This document shows, one piece after another, positions 1-9,424 of a DNA stretch of 64,000 nt (positions are counted from its first letter, which is position 1; the number at the start of each line of letters is the position of its first letter). Origin of the DNA: Streptomyces sp. Q6 (lineage in GTDB: Bacteria; Actinomycetota; Actinomycetes; Streptomycetales; Streptomycetaceae); assembly GCF_036967205.1 (NCBI RefSeq), contig NZ_CP146022.1, forward strand, positions 7,564,001 to 7,628,000, read 5' to 3'. The notes beneath the pieces were generated by a model, which saw only the letters and a list, made by a program, of their open reading frames with translations, did not search any database and was not told the origin of the DNA. Both the position numbers and the translations under genes were made by a program.

Positions 1-531
1 CAGAAGGGGGAGGTCATCCAGGAGTTCGGAACCGTCAAGCAGTTCCCCGTCGGCCTCACCTACGAGGCCCGGATGTACGCCTGCCAGCGGCTGAACAAGG
101 CCCTGGCGGACACCCAGATCCTCTACGGCCTCTACAAGAAGCACCACTGGCTGATGCGCGGCGCCACCTTCTACCAACTCCACCTGGTCCTGGACAAGCA
201 CGCCACGGAACAGCTCGAACTCGTCGACACCCTCGCCGAACGGGTCCAGTCCCTGGGCGGGGTCGCGGTCGGCGACCCCCGGCACGTCGCCGAGATCACC
301 TCGATCCCGCGGCCCCCGGACGGCGTGGAGGAGGTGCCGGTCATGCTGTCGCGGCTCCTGGAGGCACACGAGGCCATTCTCGTCGAGGCCCACGACGCGG
401 CCGCCAGGACAGCCGAACTCGGCGACGACGGCACCAACGACCTGCTGGTCTCCCAGGTGATCAGGACCGGGGAGCGCCAAGCGTGGTTCCTGGCCGAGCA
501 CTTGGTGGACACCCCGCTCGTCCGCTCCTGA
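1..531 (+). CDS. dps: Dps family DNA-protection ferritin-like protein (5' end outside window)
   Basis: The frame is open from base 1, so the start codon lies outside the window; the first internal ATG is at 73. The visible 176 residues contain the ferritin-like helix pattern of Dps: HHWLMRGATFYQLHLVLDKHATEQLE supplies the His, Asp and Glu residues that form the inter-subunit iron site in this family, followed by the LAERVQSLGG turn. Dps proteins form dodecamers that oxidise iron with hydrogen peroxide and bind or shield DNA in stationary phase. That role is family knowledge; the iron-site residues are seen here. The next gene starts 128 bases downstream on the same strand and is probably a separate unit. 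Confidence 0.85.
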   Translation, partial: QKGEVIQEFGTVKQFPVGLTYEARMYACQRLNKALADTQILYGLYKKHHWLMRGATFYQLHLVLDKHATEQLELVDTLAERVQSLGGVAVGDPRHVAEITSIPRPPDGVEEVPVMLSRLLEAHEAILVEAHDAAARTAELGDDGTNDLLVSQVIRTGERQAWFLAEHLVDTPLVRS

Positions 532-659
532 ACAGGGCGCCCGCGTGCGGCAGTTCGATGGGGTGACTTTCGACGATTCCCCTCGCGGGGCGAACAGATG
601 AGCGCTTCGTGGATACAGTCGATGGCGGCCCAGCGGTGATCAACTGAGGGAGACGCGCA

Positions 660-3585
660 TTGTCGGGACAGGTCGACACCGGTGGTCGTCGGTTGCCCGG
701 ACTGTCCGGGCCGCGCTTCGTCGGACGGGAGAGCGAGGTCGCCGCGCTCGAAGCCGCACTCGGGCAGCCGGCCGTGATCCTGGTCGAGGGCGAGGCGGGG
801 ATCGGGAAGACCAGGCTGCTGCGGGAGTTCCTCGCCGCGCAGGCCGCACGCGGTCACCGCGCCCTGGCCGGAGCCTGCCCCGAGCTGCGCGTGCCCTACA
901 CGCTCGGCGCGGTCGTCGACGCGGTGCGCGACGGGGTCGACGGCGTCGCCCGGCTGGGACTCAGCGGCCTGGGCGGCGCGCTCCGCCCGCTGTTCCCCGA
1001 ATGGGCGGCCGAACTGCCGCCCGCCCCCGAGCTGTTGGACGACGCGTCCGCCGCCCGGCACCGGCTGTTCCGCGCCTTCGTCGAGGTCCTCGACCGGCTC
1101 GACGTGGCCCTGCTCGTCCTGGAGGACGTGCACTGGGCCGACGAGGCCACCCTGGAGTTCCTGCTGTTCCTCGTCTCCCGAAGACCCCAGCCGGTGAGCC
1201 TGGTGCTGACGTACCGGCGCGAGGACGTGCCGTCCGACTCGCTGCTGCTGCGCCTCTCCTCCCGGCTGCCGGCCGAAGCCCACCTGGTCAGGCTCGCGTT
1301 GCGGCCGCTGGACATCGGCGAGACCGCGGAGGTCGTCTCCTCGATGCTGGCGGACGAGTACGTCTCCGCCGAGTTCGCGACCTTCCTGCACGAGCGCACG
1401 GAGGGCGTGCCGCTCGCCGTGGAGGAGTCGGTGCGGCTGCTCCACGACCGGGCCGACCTCATCCGGCACAACGGCGCCTGGGCACGCCGCCGCCTCGACC
1501 GCATCGAGGTGCCGCCCACGATCCGCGACGGCGTCCTGGAACGGGTCAGACGGCTCGACCCCGACACCCGGACCGTGCTCCACGCGATGTCGGTGCTCTC
1601 CGGATCGGCCGACCACGCGACGCTGCGCGAGGTGACGGGCCTGTCCGAGGACCGGCTTCCCGCGGCGGTCGCCGACGCGCTGACCGGCAGCCTGCTGCGC
1701 GAGGACCGGCCCGGCCAGTGGTCGTTCCGGCACTCCCTGACCGGGCACGCCCTGTACGAGGCCGTGCCCGCCGAGGAGCGGCGGGCCATGCACCGGCGGG
1801 CCGGGCGCGCGTTGGAGAGGTGGCCCGCGCCGCCCGTGGCCGAACTGGCCCGGCACTTCCGGCTGGCCGGCGAGACCGAGGCCGCGCGCGGGTACACCGA
1901 GGAGGCCGTCGCCCTGTGCGTGCAGTCCGGAGACGTCGCCACGTCGTCGCTGCTGCTGCACAGCCTGGTCACGACCGTCGAACTGCCCGCCGAGCCGCTG
2001 GTGCGACTGGTGGCGCACATCCAGTTCCAGGCGCTGCACGGCTCCGACCCGTACTCCCCGATCGTCCGGTCCCTGCGGTCGGCCCTGCGGCGCCTGACCA
2101 TGACGCCGGAACAGGAGGCGCTCGTACGCTTCCAGACCGGCCGGGTCCTCATGGCGTCCGGAGAGATGTCGGCGGGCTGGCTCGAACTCCGCGAGGCCGT
2201 GCCGCACCTCCCGCCCGACTCGTCGGTGGCGGCCCGCGCCCGCCTCCTGCTGGCCCTGCCCTTCGGACAGGTGCGTCCCGCGTCGGAGCATCTGGCCTGG
2301 CTGCACGAGGCGACCGAGGCGGCCCCGTCCCTCACCCCCCACGACCGCCTGCACCAGGTGACCGAACGCGCCTACGTGCTGCTCGCGCTCGGCGAGGAGA
2401 CCGGCTGGGAGCAGGCCCGGCGCATCCCCGACGGCGCGGACACCGCCCGGGACGCCGAGATCGTCGCGATCGGCCACGGAAACGTCGGCGAGGAGGCCAT
2501 GCAGTGGGGCTGCCACGCCGAGGCCGGGGCACGCCTGGACCGGGCCCTCGCCGTCGCCGAACGCTTCGAACTCCTCGACCACCTCGACATCATCGCCTCT
2601 CTGCGGCTCCGTCTCGACTGGCTGACCGGCGCCTGGACCGGCCTCGCCGAACGGGCGGCGCGGCTGAGCGACGACCACGGCGTACGGCAGCGGGAGCGGT
2701 GCGCGGCGGCCCTCGTCGTCGGCCTGCTCAAGGCCGCCAGCGGGGACAGGGAAGCGGCGGGGAGCGGCTGCGGTTCGCCGGGCGCGACGACCAGCAGCGC
2801 ATCGCCGCCTCGACCGCGCTGGCCCGGCTGCGGCTGCGTGAGGGCGATGTGGACGAAGCGATCCGGCTCAGCGAGGAACCGGCCCGCAGCACCCTCGGCA
2901 GGGGAATCTGGCCCCGCGCCGCCGAGGTCGCGCTGGTACGCGTGGAGGCTCTGGTGGCCGCCGGCCGGCTCGACGACGCGGCCGCACTCGTCGCCGACTT
3001 CGAGCGGATCCTGGCCGGCAGGCAAGCCCCGGCGCCGCACGCGTCCCTCCTGACCTGCCATGCGATGCTGGCCGAGGCGCGCGGCCAACGCGCCGACGCG
3101 GCAGGGATGTTCGCCGAGGCCGCCGAGGCGTGGCAGGCGCTGCCGCGCCCTATGCCGCGCTGCTCGCCCGCGAGCGGCACGCCCGCTGCCTGCTCGCCGA
3201 CGGCCAGGGCGACAGCGGCGTCCGCCTGCTGTCCGACGTGGCGGACGCGATGTCGGACCTGGGCGCCCTGGACGACGCGGACCGGCTGGCCCGGGTCCTG
3301 GAGGAGGGCGGTTCCGGCGCCCGGCCGGGCCGGAGCCGAGGCGGACGGCCCAGCTACGGCGACCGGCTCTCCCCGCGCGAACTGGAGGTCGCCCGCCTGC
3401 TCGTGAGCGGCCGGACGAACCGTCAGATCGCCGAAGAACTGGTGGTGTCCGCGCAGACCGTGGGCAGCCAGGTGCGATCGGCGATGCGCAAGCTGCGGGT
3501 CACCTCGCGCACCGCGCTCGCGACCCGCGTCCTGCAACTGGGCCTGGTCGGCGGCGCACAGCGGTCCTCGACGGCCGACGAGTAA
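660..3585 (+). CDS. Large LuxR-family ATPase transcriptional regulator (LAL type), two apparent frameshifts
   Basis: Reconstructed length is about 975 residues, usual for LAL regulators. The likely start is TTG at 660. Near the N-terminus are a Walker A motif (EGEAGIGKTRL) and then a Walker B motif (LLVLEDVHWADEA), typical of STAND ATPases of the MalT/LAL class. The C-terminus has a LuxR helix-turn-helix (LSPRELEVARLLVSGRTNRQ onward, ending in QLGL). The reading frame moves twice, each time by one missing base: in the G run at 2759-2762 and in the CCC at 3148-3150. Adding one base at each site restores continuous homologous sequence, including the TPR-like middle part. Sequencing error is the likeliest cause. 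The target genes cannot be told from the sequence. Confidence 0.8.
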
Positions 3586-3592
3586 ACCCCGG

Positions 3593-3629
3593 CCCGCGTC
3601 GCCCCGTGCGAAAAAACGTCCGACGCGGG
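3593..3629 (+). terminator. Hairpin after the LAL regulator
   Basis: A 9-bp perfect inverted repeat (CCCGCGTCG at 3593-3601 and CGACGCGGG at 3621-3629) starts 8 bases after the regulator stop codon. The loop includes a run of six A. There is no T tract, which is common for actinomycete terminators. Confidence 0.5.
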
Positions 3630-3937
3630 CACGGCGGGGTTAATTCCCGCAGGTGAGGGATCGAGCCGCGCCCGGAATCACCGCACACTTCTTGTCATGT
3701 CACCCGCAGATCTGCCGACCGTCGGCGCGGCGGACGCCTCGGGGGAGCCGGAACACCCCTCGACGCACGCCCACGTACAGCAGGGACCGCCGCCCGAGCA
3801 GCCGGCCGATCCACTCGATGCTCCGGGCCCCCGGAGCACGGACGGCGACGACGCCGTCGACGAGTACGGGCCCGTCTGACGAGCGGCCCGCGTCCGGAGC
3901 CCGATCCGTGTCCCCCATCTCAACAGGAGAGCGACAG
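3630..3937. other. Gene-poor stretch upstream of the first subtilase
   Basis: About 300 bases without a convincing gene. An ATG at 3697 opens a 60-codon frame (acidic, Pro-rich, no Cys), but there is no ribosome binding site before it and no recognisable family. The stretch presumably holds the subtilase promoter; I could not pick out a clear -35/-10 pair. Confidence 0.4.
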
Positions 3938-6900
3938 ATGAGGCGAAGGGAACTACGGCGTCTTAGACGCCACATGAGTGCGCTGACCCTGGGCATGACC
4001 GTCCTCGGGACGGTGCTGCCGGCGACGGCGGCCCAGGCAGCCCCACCCGTCCGGCAGACGTCGGACGCCACCGCGACGGCGACCCGTGCCTCCGCGGGAC
4101 CGCGGACCGCGGACGCGGTCACCGACTCGACCCCGATCGACGACGCCGAACTGGCCAGGGCGGTCGCCGCGATCGGCAAGGACGTACCGGTCACCCTGGT
4201 CACCGGCGACAAGGTGAAGATCGGTCTCGACGACGGCAAGGTGGTCGTCCGCGGGACCGAGGCCGCCGCCCGGACGGGCGGAGCCCCTGTCGTCTTCCAC
4301 ACCATCACCCGTTCCGGACGCGCGTACGTCGTCCCCAACGACGCCCTGAACCTGCTCGGTGAGGGCATCCTCGACTGGTCGCTGTTCGACCTCACCTCGC
4401 TGTCGCGGCTCGTCGCGGCGGGCACGACCGGCGAGGTGCCCGTCATCGTCGGCTACACCGACAAGGACGACGTCACCGAGGCGCCGAAGGTGGCCGGGAC
4501 GAGCAAGGGCAGGGCGCTGCGCAGCGTCGGCGGCCGCTCCCTGGACATCGCCGGCAAGGGCACGTGGTGGAAGGGGGTCCGCAGCAAGAAGGGATCCGCC
4601 TCCGCCGCCCGGTCGGCCGGCTCCCTCGCCGGTGTCAAGAAGGTCTGGCTGAACGGGATGTCCCGGGTCACCCTGGACACGTCCGTGGCCCAGATCGGCG
4701 GCGACGTCGCACGACAGCGCGGCTACGACGGCAAGGGCGTCTCGGTCGCGGTCCTCGACACCGGCATCGACGCCACCCACCCGGACGTGGCCGACCGCAT
4801 CGCCGAGAAGGTCGACTTCACCGGAACCTCCGCCGAGGCCAAGGACGGTTACGGCCACGGCACCCACGTGGCCGCCACCATCCTCGGCACCGGAGCCGCC
4901 TCCGACGGCAAGTACCGAGGTGTCGCCCCCGAGGCCCGGTTGAAGGTCGGCAAGGTCTGCGACGACGAAGGGGCCTGTCGCGACTCCGACGTCATCGCCG
5001 GCATGGAGTGGGCCGCCCACTCGGGCGCCAAGATCGTGAACATGAGCCTCGGCGGCGGCCCCACCGACGGGACCGACCCGCAGAGCCTGGCGCTCGACCG
5101 GCTCAGCCGGGACACCGGCACCCTGTTCGTCGTCGCCGCGGGCAACTCGGGCCCGGACACCGGCCAGGTCGGCTACCCCGGCGCCGCCGACGAGGCGCTG
5201 ACCGTGGCCGCCGTCGACAAGCACGACAAGCTGGCGTACTTCTCCAGCCGTGGCCCGCGCGTCGGGGACTACGCGCCGAAGCCGGACATCGCGGCTCCCG
5301 GCGTCGGCATCATCGCGGCCCGAGCCGCCGGCACCGCCATGGGCACCCCGCTGAACGACACGTACACGGCCGCCGGCGGAACCTCGATGGCCACCCCGCA
5401 CGTGGCCGGCGCCGCGGCCCTGGTGGCCCAGCAGCACCCGGAGCTGACCGGCAGTCAGATCAAGGCGCTCCTGATGGGCACCGCCAAGGACCTGGGGTAC
5501 AAGCCGAGCGAGCAGGGCGTCGGCCGCGTCGACCTTGTGCAGGCCACCGAGCCGCGGCAGATCATCGCCTCCGGAACCCTGAACTTCGGCCGCCGCGCCT
5601 ACCCGCACGCGCCCGGCACGAGAACCGTCACGTACACGAACCTCACCGGCAGCGCGACGACGCTCGACCTGTCGGCGTCGCTCTCCTCCGCAGGCGCCTC
5701 AGCGCCCAAGGGCCTGATCAGCCTCAGCCGGAACCGCGTTTCGCTGCCCGCGGGCGGCTCGGCCGAGGTGACGGTGACGGTCGACGGCGGCGCGCTCGGC
5801 ACCGACGGCGCCTTCGGCCGCTGGAGCGGTGAGCTGACCGCCCGCGACGCGTCGGGCGCCCTCCGGACCACCTCGCGCATCAGCACCTTCCTGGAGGCCG
5901 AGCGGGTTCCGCTGACGGTGAGGATCACGCCGCCCGACGGCGCCACCGCCCTCGCCTACGGCACCGCGGTCTTCACCCCGGTCGACGACAAGGACGCGCT
6001 CCACGACGGCCTCGACACCGTGCCGGGCTCCGCGTCGACCACCGCCTCGCTCTACCGGGGCAGCACGTACTCGGCCACCGTGCCCGTCACCTGGAAGGAC
6101 GCCTCCGGCGCACTCCAGAGCGCGGCGCCCGTGGTGCCCGAGGCGACGCTCGACAAGGCCACCACCGTCACCCTCGACCTGCGCAAGCTCGTCCCCGTGA
6201 GCGTGCGGACCCCGGTGGCGACCGAGACGTACGCGGCACTCAGCGCCACGGAGCGGGTCTCGGCGACCGGCGCCTGGTCGATGGCGACGGACCTCTCCGT
6301 CGACTACCAGGCCCGGGAGACGGCGAACTGGTGGGCCCTGCCCACCGGAAAGGTGCGCACCGGCACCCTGACCCAGCACACCTACAGCGTGCGGACGACC
6401 CCGCTCGTCACCATGAAGGCGGTCGGCGGTGGCGACGCGTTCGACCTGTCCGCCCGCTACCAGACGCCGGACGCGACGTTGCAGACCGCGTCGATCCTCG
6501 TCGGGGCGACACAGGGCTACGGAGAGTCCGACGCGAAGATCCCCCGGCTGCCGACCAAGGGCCGTGTGCCCGTCGTCCACGCCGGCGCAGGCACCGCCGC
6601 GGAGATCGCCGACCTCGACGTCGACGGCAAACTGGTGCTGATCACGCCCACCGACCTCTGCGCGGCGACGTGCGACTTCGACCGGCTCCGTGACGAGCGG
6701 CTGGCTCCCGCCGCGGCCGCGGGCGCCACCGGTGTCCTGGTCGCCTCGCCGGGCCTGACCGGCCTGAACGCCTCCTACGGCTTCCAGGTGTGCGGGCCGA
6801 CCCCGGAGTCCTGCGACGCCCTCGCCCCGTACGCCCCGCTGCCCGTCGTCACGGTCGGCCACGACCAGGCCCAGCGCCTGATCGAGCGGATCGAGGCCCG

Positions 6901-7636
6901 GCCCACCGGCATCGCGATCGACCTCGGCGGCAGTGACACCCCGACGGTCTACGCCGCGCGCTTCACCAGCGGGGGACGCGTCCCGTCGGACCTCACGTAC
7001 CGCCTCGACGCGGACCGCCTCCAGCGCGTCGAGCACTCCTTCCACTCGGACCGGGTCGGCACGCTCACCCGACTGACCTGGGAACAGCGGTCGCAGGCGG
7101 CTCCCGACTCGGTGGCCATGGCCCTGCCGACCGTGCCGACCCGGCAGCGGCTCACCGTGTACGTCCAGCCGCAGGCCGACGCCATCGACCGGTTCGACGC
7201 CGGCTGGGGCGACCTCCTCGACAACGGCGCGCTGAACCACGTGCGCGACGAGACCCACGAGCAGCTCCTGTCCAGGAAGAACGAAGTCCACTGGAACGAG
7301 GGGCCCGGCGTACCGGGGGCCGTGCCGACGGTACGGACGGCATCCGGCTTCACCGGGGAGCCGACCCCCTGCGCGGCCTGCCGGCAGGGCAACACCTTCT
7401 ACCCGTCCCTCTACCTGACCAGCAGCGGCGGCGCACGCCAGGCGCTGATCGGCACGGTCGACGACGACCTGTTCACCCACTTCGCGTTCGGCATCAGCGC
7501 CTGCGGACCGACCCCGCCGCCCTCCATGACCATCCAGGACGCGCGGTGCACCTTCAGCCTGTCGGACGCGTCCGGGCGGAAGATCGAGCCCGGCACCCGG
7601 CACCTGTTCGTCACCAACGCCGGGGTGCTGGGATGA
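3938..7636 (+). CDS. Secreted S8 subtilisin-like serine peptidase (subtilase 1)
   Basis: 1232 residues from ATG 3938, chosen because AGGAGA lies 9 bases upstream and the product then opens with an Arg-rich n-region, a hydrophobic stretch and an AQA cleavage-like site. The catalytic triad is visible: Asp274 (VLDTGID), His310 (GHGTHVA) and Ser483 (GGTSMATPHVAGA), with the oxyanion region AAGNSG between. A PA-like protease-associated region (about residues 880-970) and long beta-rich modules follow. The C-terminus keeps a CAACR Cys motif, then stops after NAGVLG. The paralogue at 32035-35775 continues for one more domain past this point; here that domain is encoded by the next, overlapping gene (ATGA at 7633-7636). 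It probably degrades extracellular protein. Confidence 0.9.
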   Translation: MRRRELRRLRRHMSALTLGMTVLGTVLPATAAQAAPPVRQTSDATATATRASAGPRTADAVTDSTPIDDAELARAVAAIGKDVPVTLVTGDKVKIGLDDGKVVVRGTEAAARTGGAPVVFHTITRSGRAYVVPNDALNLLGEGILDWSLFDLTSLSRLVAAGTTGEVPVIVGYTDKDDVTEAPKVAGTSKGRALRSVGGRSLDIAGKGTWWKGVRSKKGSASAARSAGSLAGVKKVWLNGMSRVTLDTSVAQIGGDVARQRGYDGKGVSVAVLDTGIDATHPDVADRIAEKVDFTGTSAEAKDGYGHGTHVAATILGTGAASDGKYRGVAPEARLKVGKVCDDEGACRDSDVIAGMEWAAHSGAKIVNMSLGGGPTDGTDPQSLALDRLSRDTGTLFVVAAGNSGPDTGQVGYPGAADEALTVAAVDKHDKLAYFSSRGPRVGDYAPKPDIAAPGVGIIAARAAGTAMGTPLNDTYTAAGGTSMATPHVAGAAALVAQQHPELTGSQIKALLMGTAKDLGYKPSEQGVGRVDLVQATEPRQIIASGTLNFGRRAYPHAPGTRTVTYTNLTGSATTLDLSASLSSAGASAPKGLISLSRNRVSLPAGGSAEVTVTVDGGALGTDGAFGRWSGELTARDASGALRTTSRISTFLEAERVPLTVRITPPDGATALAYGTAVFTPVDDKDALHDGLDTVPGSASTTASLYRGSTYSATVPVTWKDASGALQSAAPVVPEATLDKATTVTLDLRKLVPVSVRTPVATETYAALSATERVSATGAWSMATDLSVDYQARETANWWALPTGKVRTGTLTQHTYSVRTTPLVTMKAVGGGDAFDLSARYQTPDATLQTASILVGATQGYGESDAKIPRLPTKGRVPVVHAGAGTAAEIADLDVDGKLVLITPTDLCAATCDFDRLRDERLAPAAAAGATGVLVASPGLTGLNASYGFQVCGPTPESCDALAPYAPLPVVTVGHDQAQRLIERIEARPTGIAIDLGGSDTPTVYAARFTSGGRVPSDLTYRLDADRLQRVEHSFHSDRVGTLTRLTWEQRSQAAPDSVAMALPTVPTRQRLTVYVQPQADAIDRFDAGWGDLLDNGALNHVRDETHEQLLSRKNEVHWNEGPGVPGAVPTVRTASGFTGEPTPCAACRQGNTFYPSLYLTSSGGARQALIGTVDDDLFTHFAFGISACGPTPPPSMTIQDARCTFSLSDASGRKIEPGTRHLFVTNAGVLG

Positions 7637-7671
7637 CGCCGGAGACCGCGCAGAAGAAGGAGACCAGCACG

Positions 7672-8283
7672 ATGATCCCGAGCGCGTCCCAGGTCCGTCG
7701 CCGCAGAGGTGTCCTCGCGGTGCTCGCCACCGTGGCGGCGCTGACCGTCTCCGGCTGCGCCGGCGCAGGCGACCTCGTCTCCTACGAACTGCCGGCGGAC
7801 TCCGCCCGGTACACGTTCGAGACCGAGACCGACGGTGTGGCGACCGTATGGCAGTACGTCTCCGACAAACCGTCCAAGGGCGAGGCCCCGAAGCAGAACC
7901 CGTGCATGGGCGACCTCGTCGGCGGCAACGACGCGGCGTGCAGGCCCGAGTCCCTGATCTTCCTGCGGTACGACCTGGGCCTGGCCCTCGACAACACCGC
8001 GAAGGCCGGGAAGCGGCACGAGATCACCGTCACCGCCTACTACCAGGAACGTCTCACCGCCCCGCCGAAGGTCAACTCGCTGAAGATCGAGGCAAGTTAC
8101 GACGGAGGGAAGAGCTGGAAGCCGGTGACCAGCAGGGCCTCGGGCGGCAACACCTACACCGCCCAGATCGACAACCCGAGCGGCAAGCAGGCCGCCCAGA
8201 GCGTCGGCCTGCGGGTCCACGCGACGGACACCAAGGGGGACACCGTCCGGCAGACGATGCCCACGGCGTACAAGCTGAGCTGA
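7672..8283 (+). CDS. Lipoprotein homologous to the C-terminal domain of the large subtilases
   Basis: 203 residues from ATG 7672, which has GAAGGAG about 9 bases upstream. An in-frame ATG at 7633 overlaps the subtilase stop. The N-terminus is a lipoprotein signal with lipobox VSGC. The mature part aligns by eye with the last 150 or so residues of the subtilase at 32035-35775: both have a YTF segment, a short Cys-containing stretch, an L-x-YDLG motif, IEASYD(G/D)G-x-(S/T)W, and a final pattern of LRV-x-A-x-D, then RQT, then AY-x-L. It therefore looks like a detached beta-sandwich C-terminal domain, membrane-anchored and translationally coupled to subtilase 1. Whether it binds that peptidase is inference. 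Confidence 0.75.
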   Translation: MIPSASQVRRRRGVLAVLATVAALTVSGCAGAGDLVSYELPADSARYTFETETDGVATVWQYVSDKPSKGEAPKQNPCMGDLVGGNDAACRPESLIFLRYDLGLALDNTAKAGKRHEITVTAYYQERLTAPPKVNSLKIEASYDGGKSWKPVTSRASGGNTYTAQIDNPSGKQAAQSVGLRVHATDTKGDTVRQTMPTAYKLS

Positions 8284-8320
8284 ACGCACCGCCGGGACCA
8301 GCGAACCGGATGACGTGACA

Positions 8321-8358
8321 CACGGCCGGGGTGAGCGCACGCGCTCGCCCCGGCCGTG
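8321..8358. terminator. Bidirectional terminator between lipoprotein and LysR genes
   Basis: A 17-bp stem (8321-8337 with 8342-8358, one T-G wobble) closes a 4-base CACG loop between two convergent genes. No T tract. Confidence 0.75.
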
Positions 8359-8394
8359 CCTGCTCCCGGACACGGAGCCGTCGGACCGTGGACG

Positions 8395-9330
8395 TCAGCC
8401 GGCCTTGGACGGCGGCAGCTGGGTGGCGCTCACCAGCGTGCCGAGCACCTCGGTCATGAACCGGACGAGCCACCGCTGGGACGGCGTGCGCGACGACTCG
8501 TGGCGCGCGTAGAGCGCCACCTCCATCGGTTCCGCCTCGAACGGCAGCCGCACCGTGCGGACTTGGTGGGACGCGGCGAAGACCTCACCGACGTACTCGG
8601 GGACGATCGCGATCAGGTCGGTCTGCTCCAGGAGGTAGGGCAGCATCGAGAAACGGGTGGCGTCGACGGCCACCCGGTCGAGCAGCCCGTGCGCGGCGAG
8701 CACGTCGCGCGGGACGGCGTGCCCGCTGGGGCCGTGCACCGACGCGTGGTGTTCGGTGGCCAGCTCCGCGAAGCTGATCTCCGTACCGTGGATCCGCGGA
8801 TGATCACTGGCGACCATCCCCACGTACCGCTCCCGGAACAGGGGGATGCGCACGGTCCGGTGGGAGGCCAGGACCGGAGTCGCGACGAACGCGTCGAGCT
8901 CGCCGCGGCGCAGCTGCCCCTCCGCGTCGTCCACGTCGAGCGGCAGCACGGCGAACGTCACCTCGGGCGCCCGCTCCCGCGCCGCCGCCACCAGCCGGGG
9001 CAGGAGCGTGGTCTCACCCAGGTCCGACATGGCGACGGTGAAGCGGCCCGGCATGGTGTGCGGGTCGAACACATCGGCCTGCCGGACCGTCCGGTCGATC
9101 TGCGCGAGCGCCGCCTGGAGCGGTTCGTACAGGCGGCGCGCCCCTGCAGTCGGCGCGAGGCCGCGCCCCGTGCGCCGGAAGAGCTCGTCGCCGAAGTGCC
9201 GCCGCAGCTTGCCCAGGTTGTAGCTGACGGTGGGCTGGGTGACGTGCAGCGCCTCGGCCGTGGCCGTCACGTTGCTGGTCTCGTAGAGCATCACGAAGAC
9301 CCGGATGAGATTGAGATCGAGACTCGCCAT
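8395..9330 (-). CDS. LysR-family regulator of the benzoylformate cluster
   Basis: 311 residues from ATG at 9330; an upstream in-frame start would add ten non-conserved residues. The N-terminus has the LysR winged helix (LNLIRVFVMLYETSNVTATAEALHVTQPTVSYNLGKLRRHFGDELF), followed by a substrate-binding domain of the NodD/NahR type (MPGRFTVAMSDLGE near residue 90, then DDAEGQLRRGELD). The gene is divergent from the benzoylformate decarboxylase gene with 94 bases between starts, the usual layout for a LysR activator of an aromatic catabolic operon. The inducer is probably mandelate, benzoylformate or a related aromatic acid; this is inferred from the neighbours. Confidence 0.88.
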   Translation of the reverse strand: MASLDLNLIRVFVMLYETSNVTATAEALHVTQPTVSYNLGKLRRHFGDELFRRTGRGLAPTAGARRLYEPLQAALAQIDRTVRQADVFDPHTMPGRFTVAMSDLGETTLLPRLVAAARERAPEVTFAVLPLDVDDAEGQLRRGELDAFVATPVLASHRTVRIPLFRERYVGMVASDHPRIHGTEISFAELATEHHASVHGPSGHAVPRDVLAAHGLLDRVAVDATRFSMLPYLLEQTDLIAIVPEYVGEVFAASHQVRTVRLPFEAEPMEVALYARHESSRTPSQRWLVRFMTEVLGTLVSATQLPPSKAG

Positions 9331-9424
9331 ATCGATCCACTCTATATCGGCCCGCCGCACTATCTATTGGTGTGAATGTCATGGGGTCCCTAGCGTGTTC
9401 GCCATCGCCGTGAAAGGACCGTCC
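9331..9424. promoter_or_regulatory. Divergent promoter region, LysR and benzoylformate decarboxylase genes
   Basis: The 94-base gap holds AT-rich elements rare in this genome. ATATCGAT, just inside the LysR start, is followed by a second ATATCG 13 bases on, and TATCTATTGG lies further right. These are plausible LysR half-sites. The decarboxylase ribosome binding site AGGA is at 9415-9418. Confidence 0.45.

Noticed and set aside
3697-3879. Small 60-residue gene
   Set aside because: No ribosome binding site, low-complexity Pro/Asp-rich product, no recognisable motif.
3653-3937. Extension of subtilase 1 upstream to 3653
   Set aside because: It would place 95 unconserved residues before the signal peptide; ATG 3938 has a good ribosome binding site.
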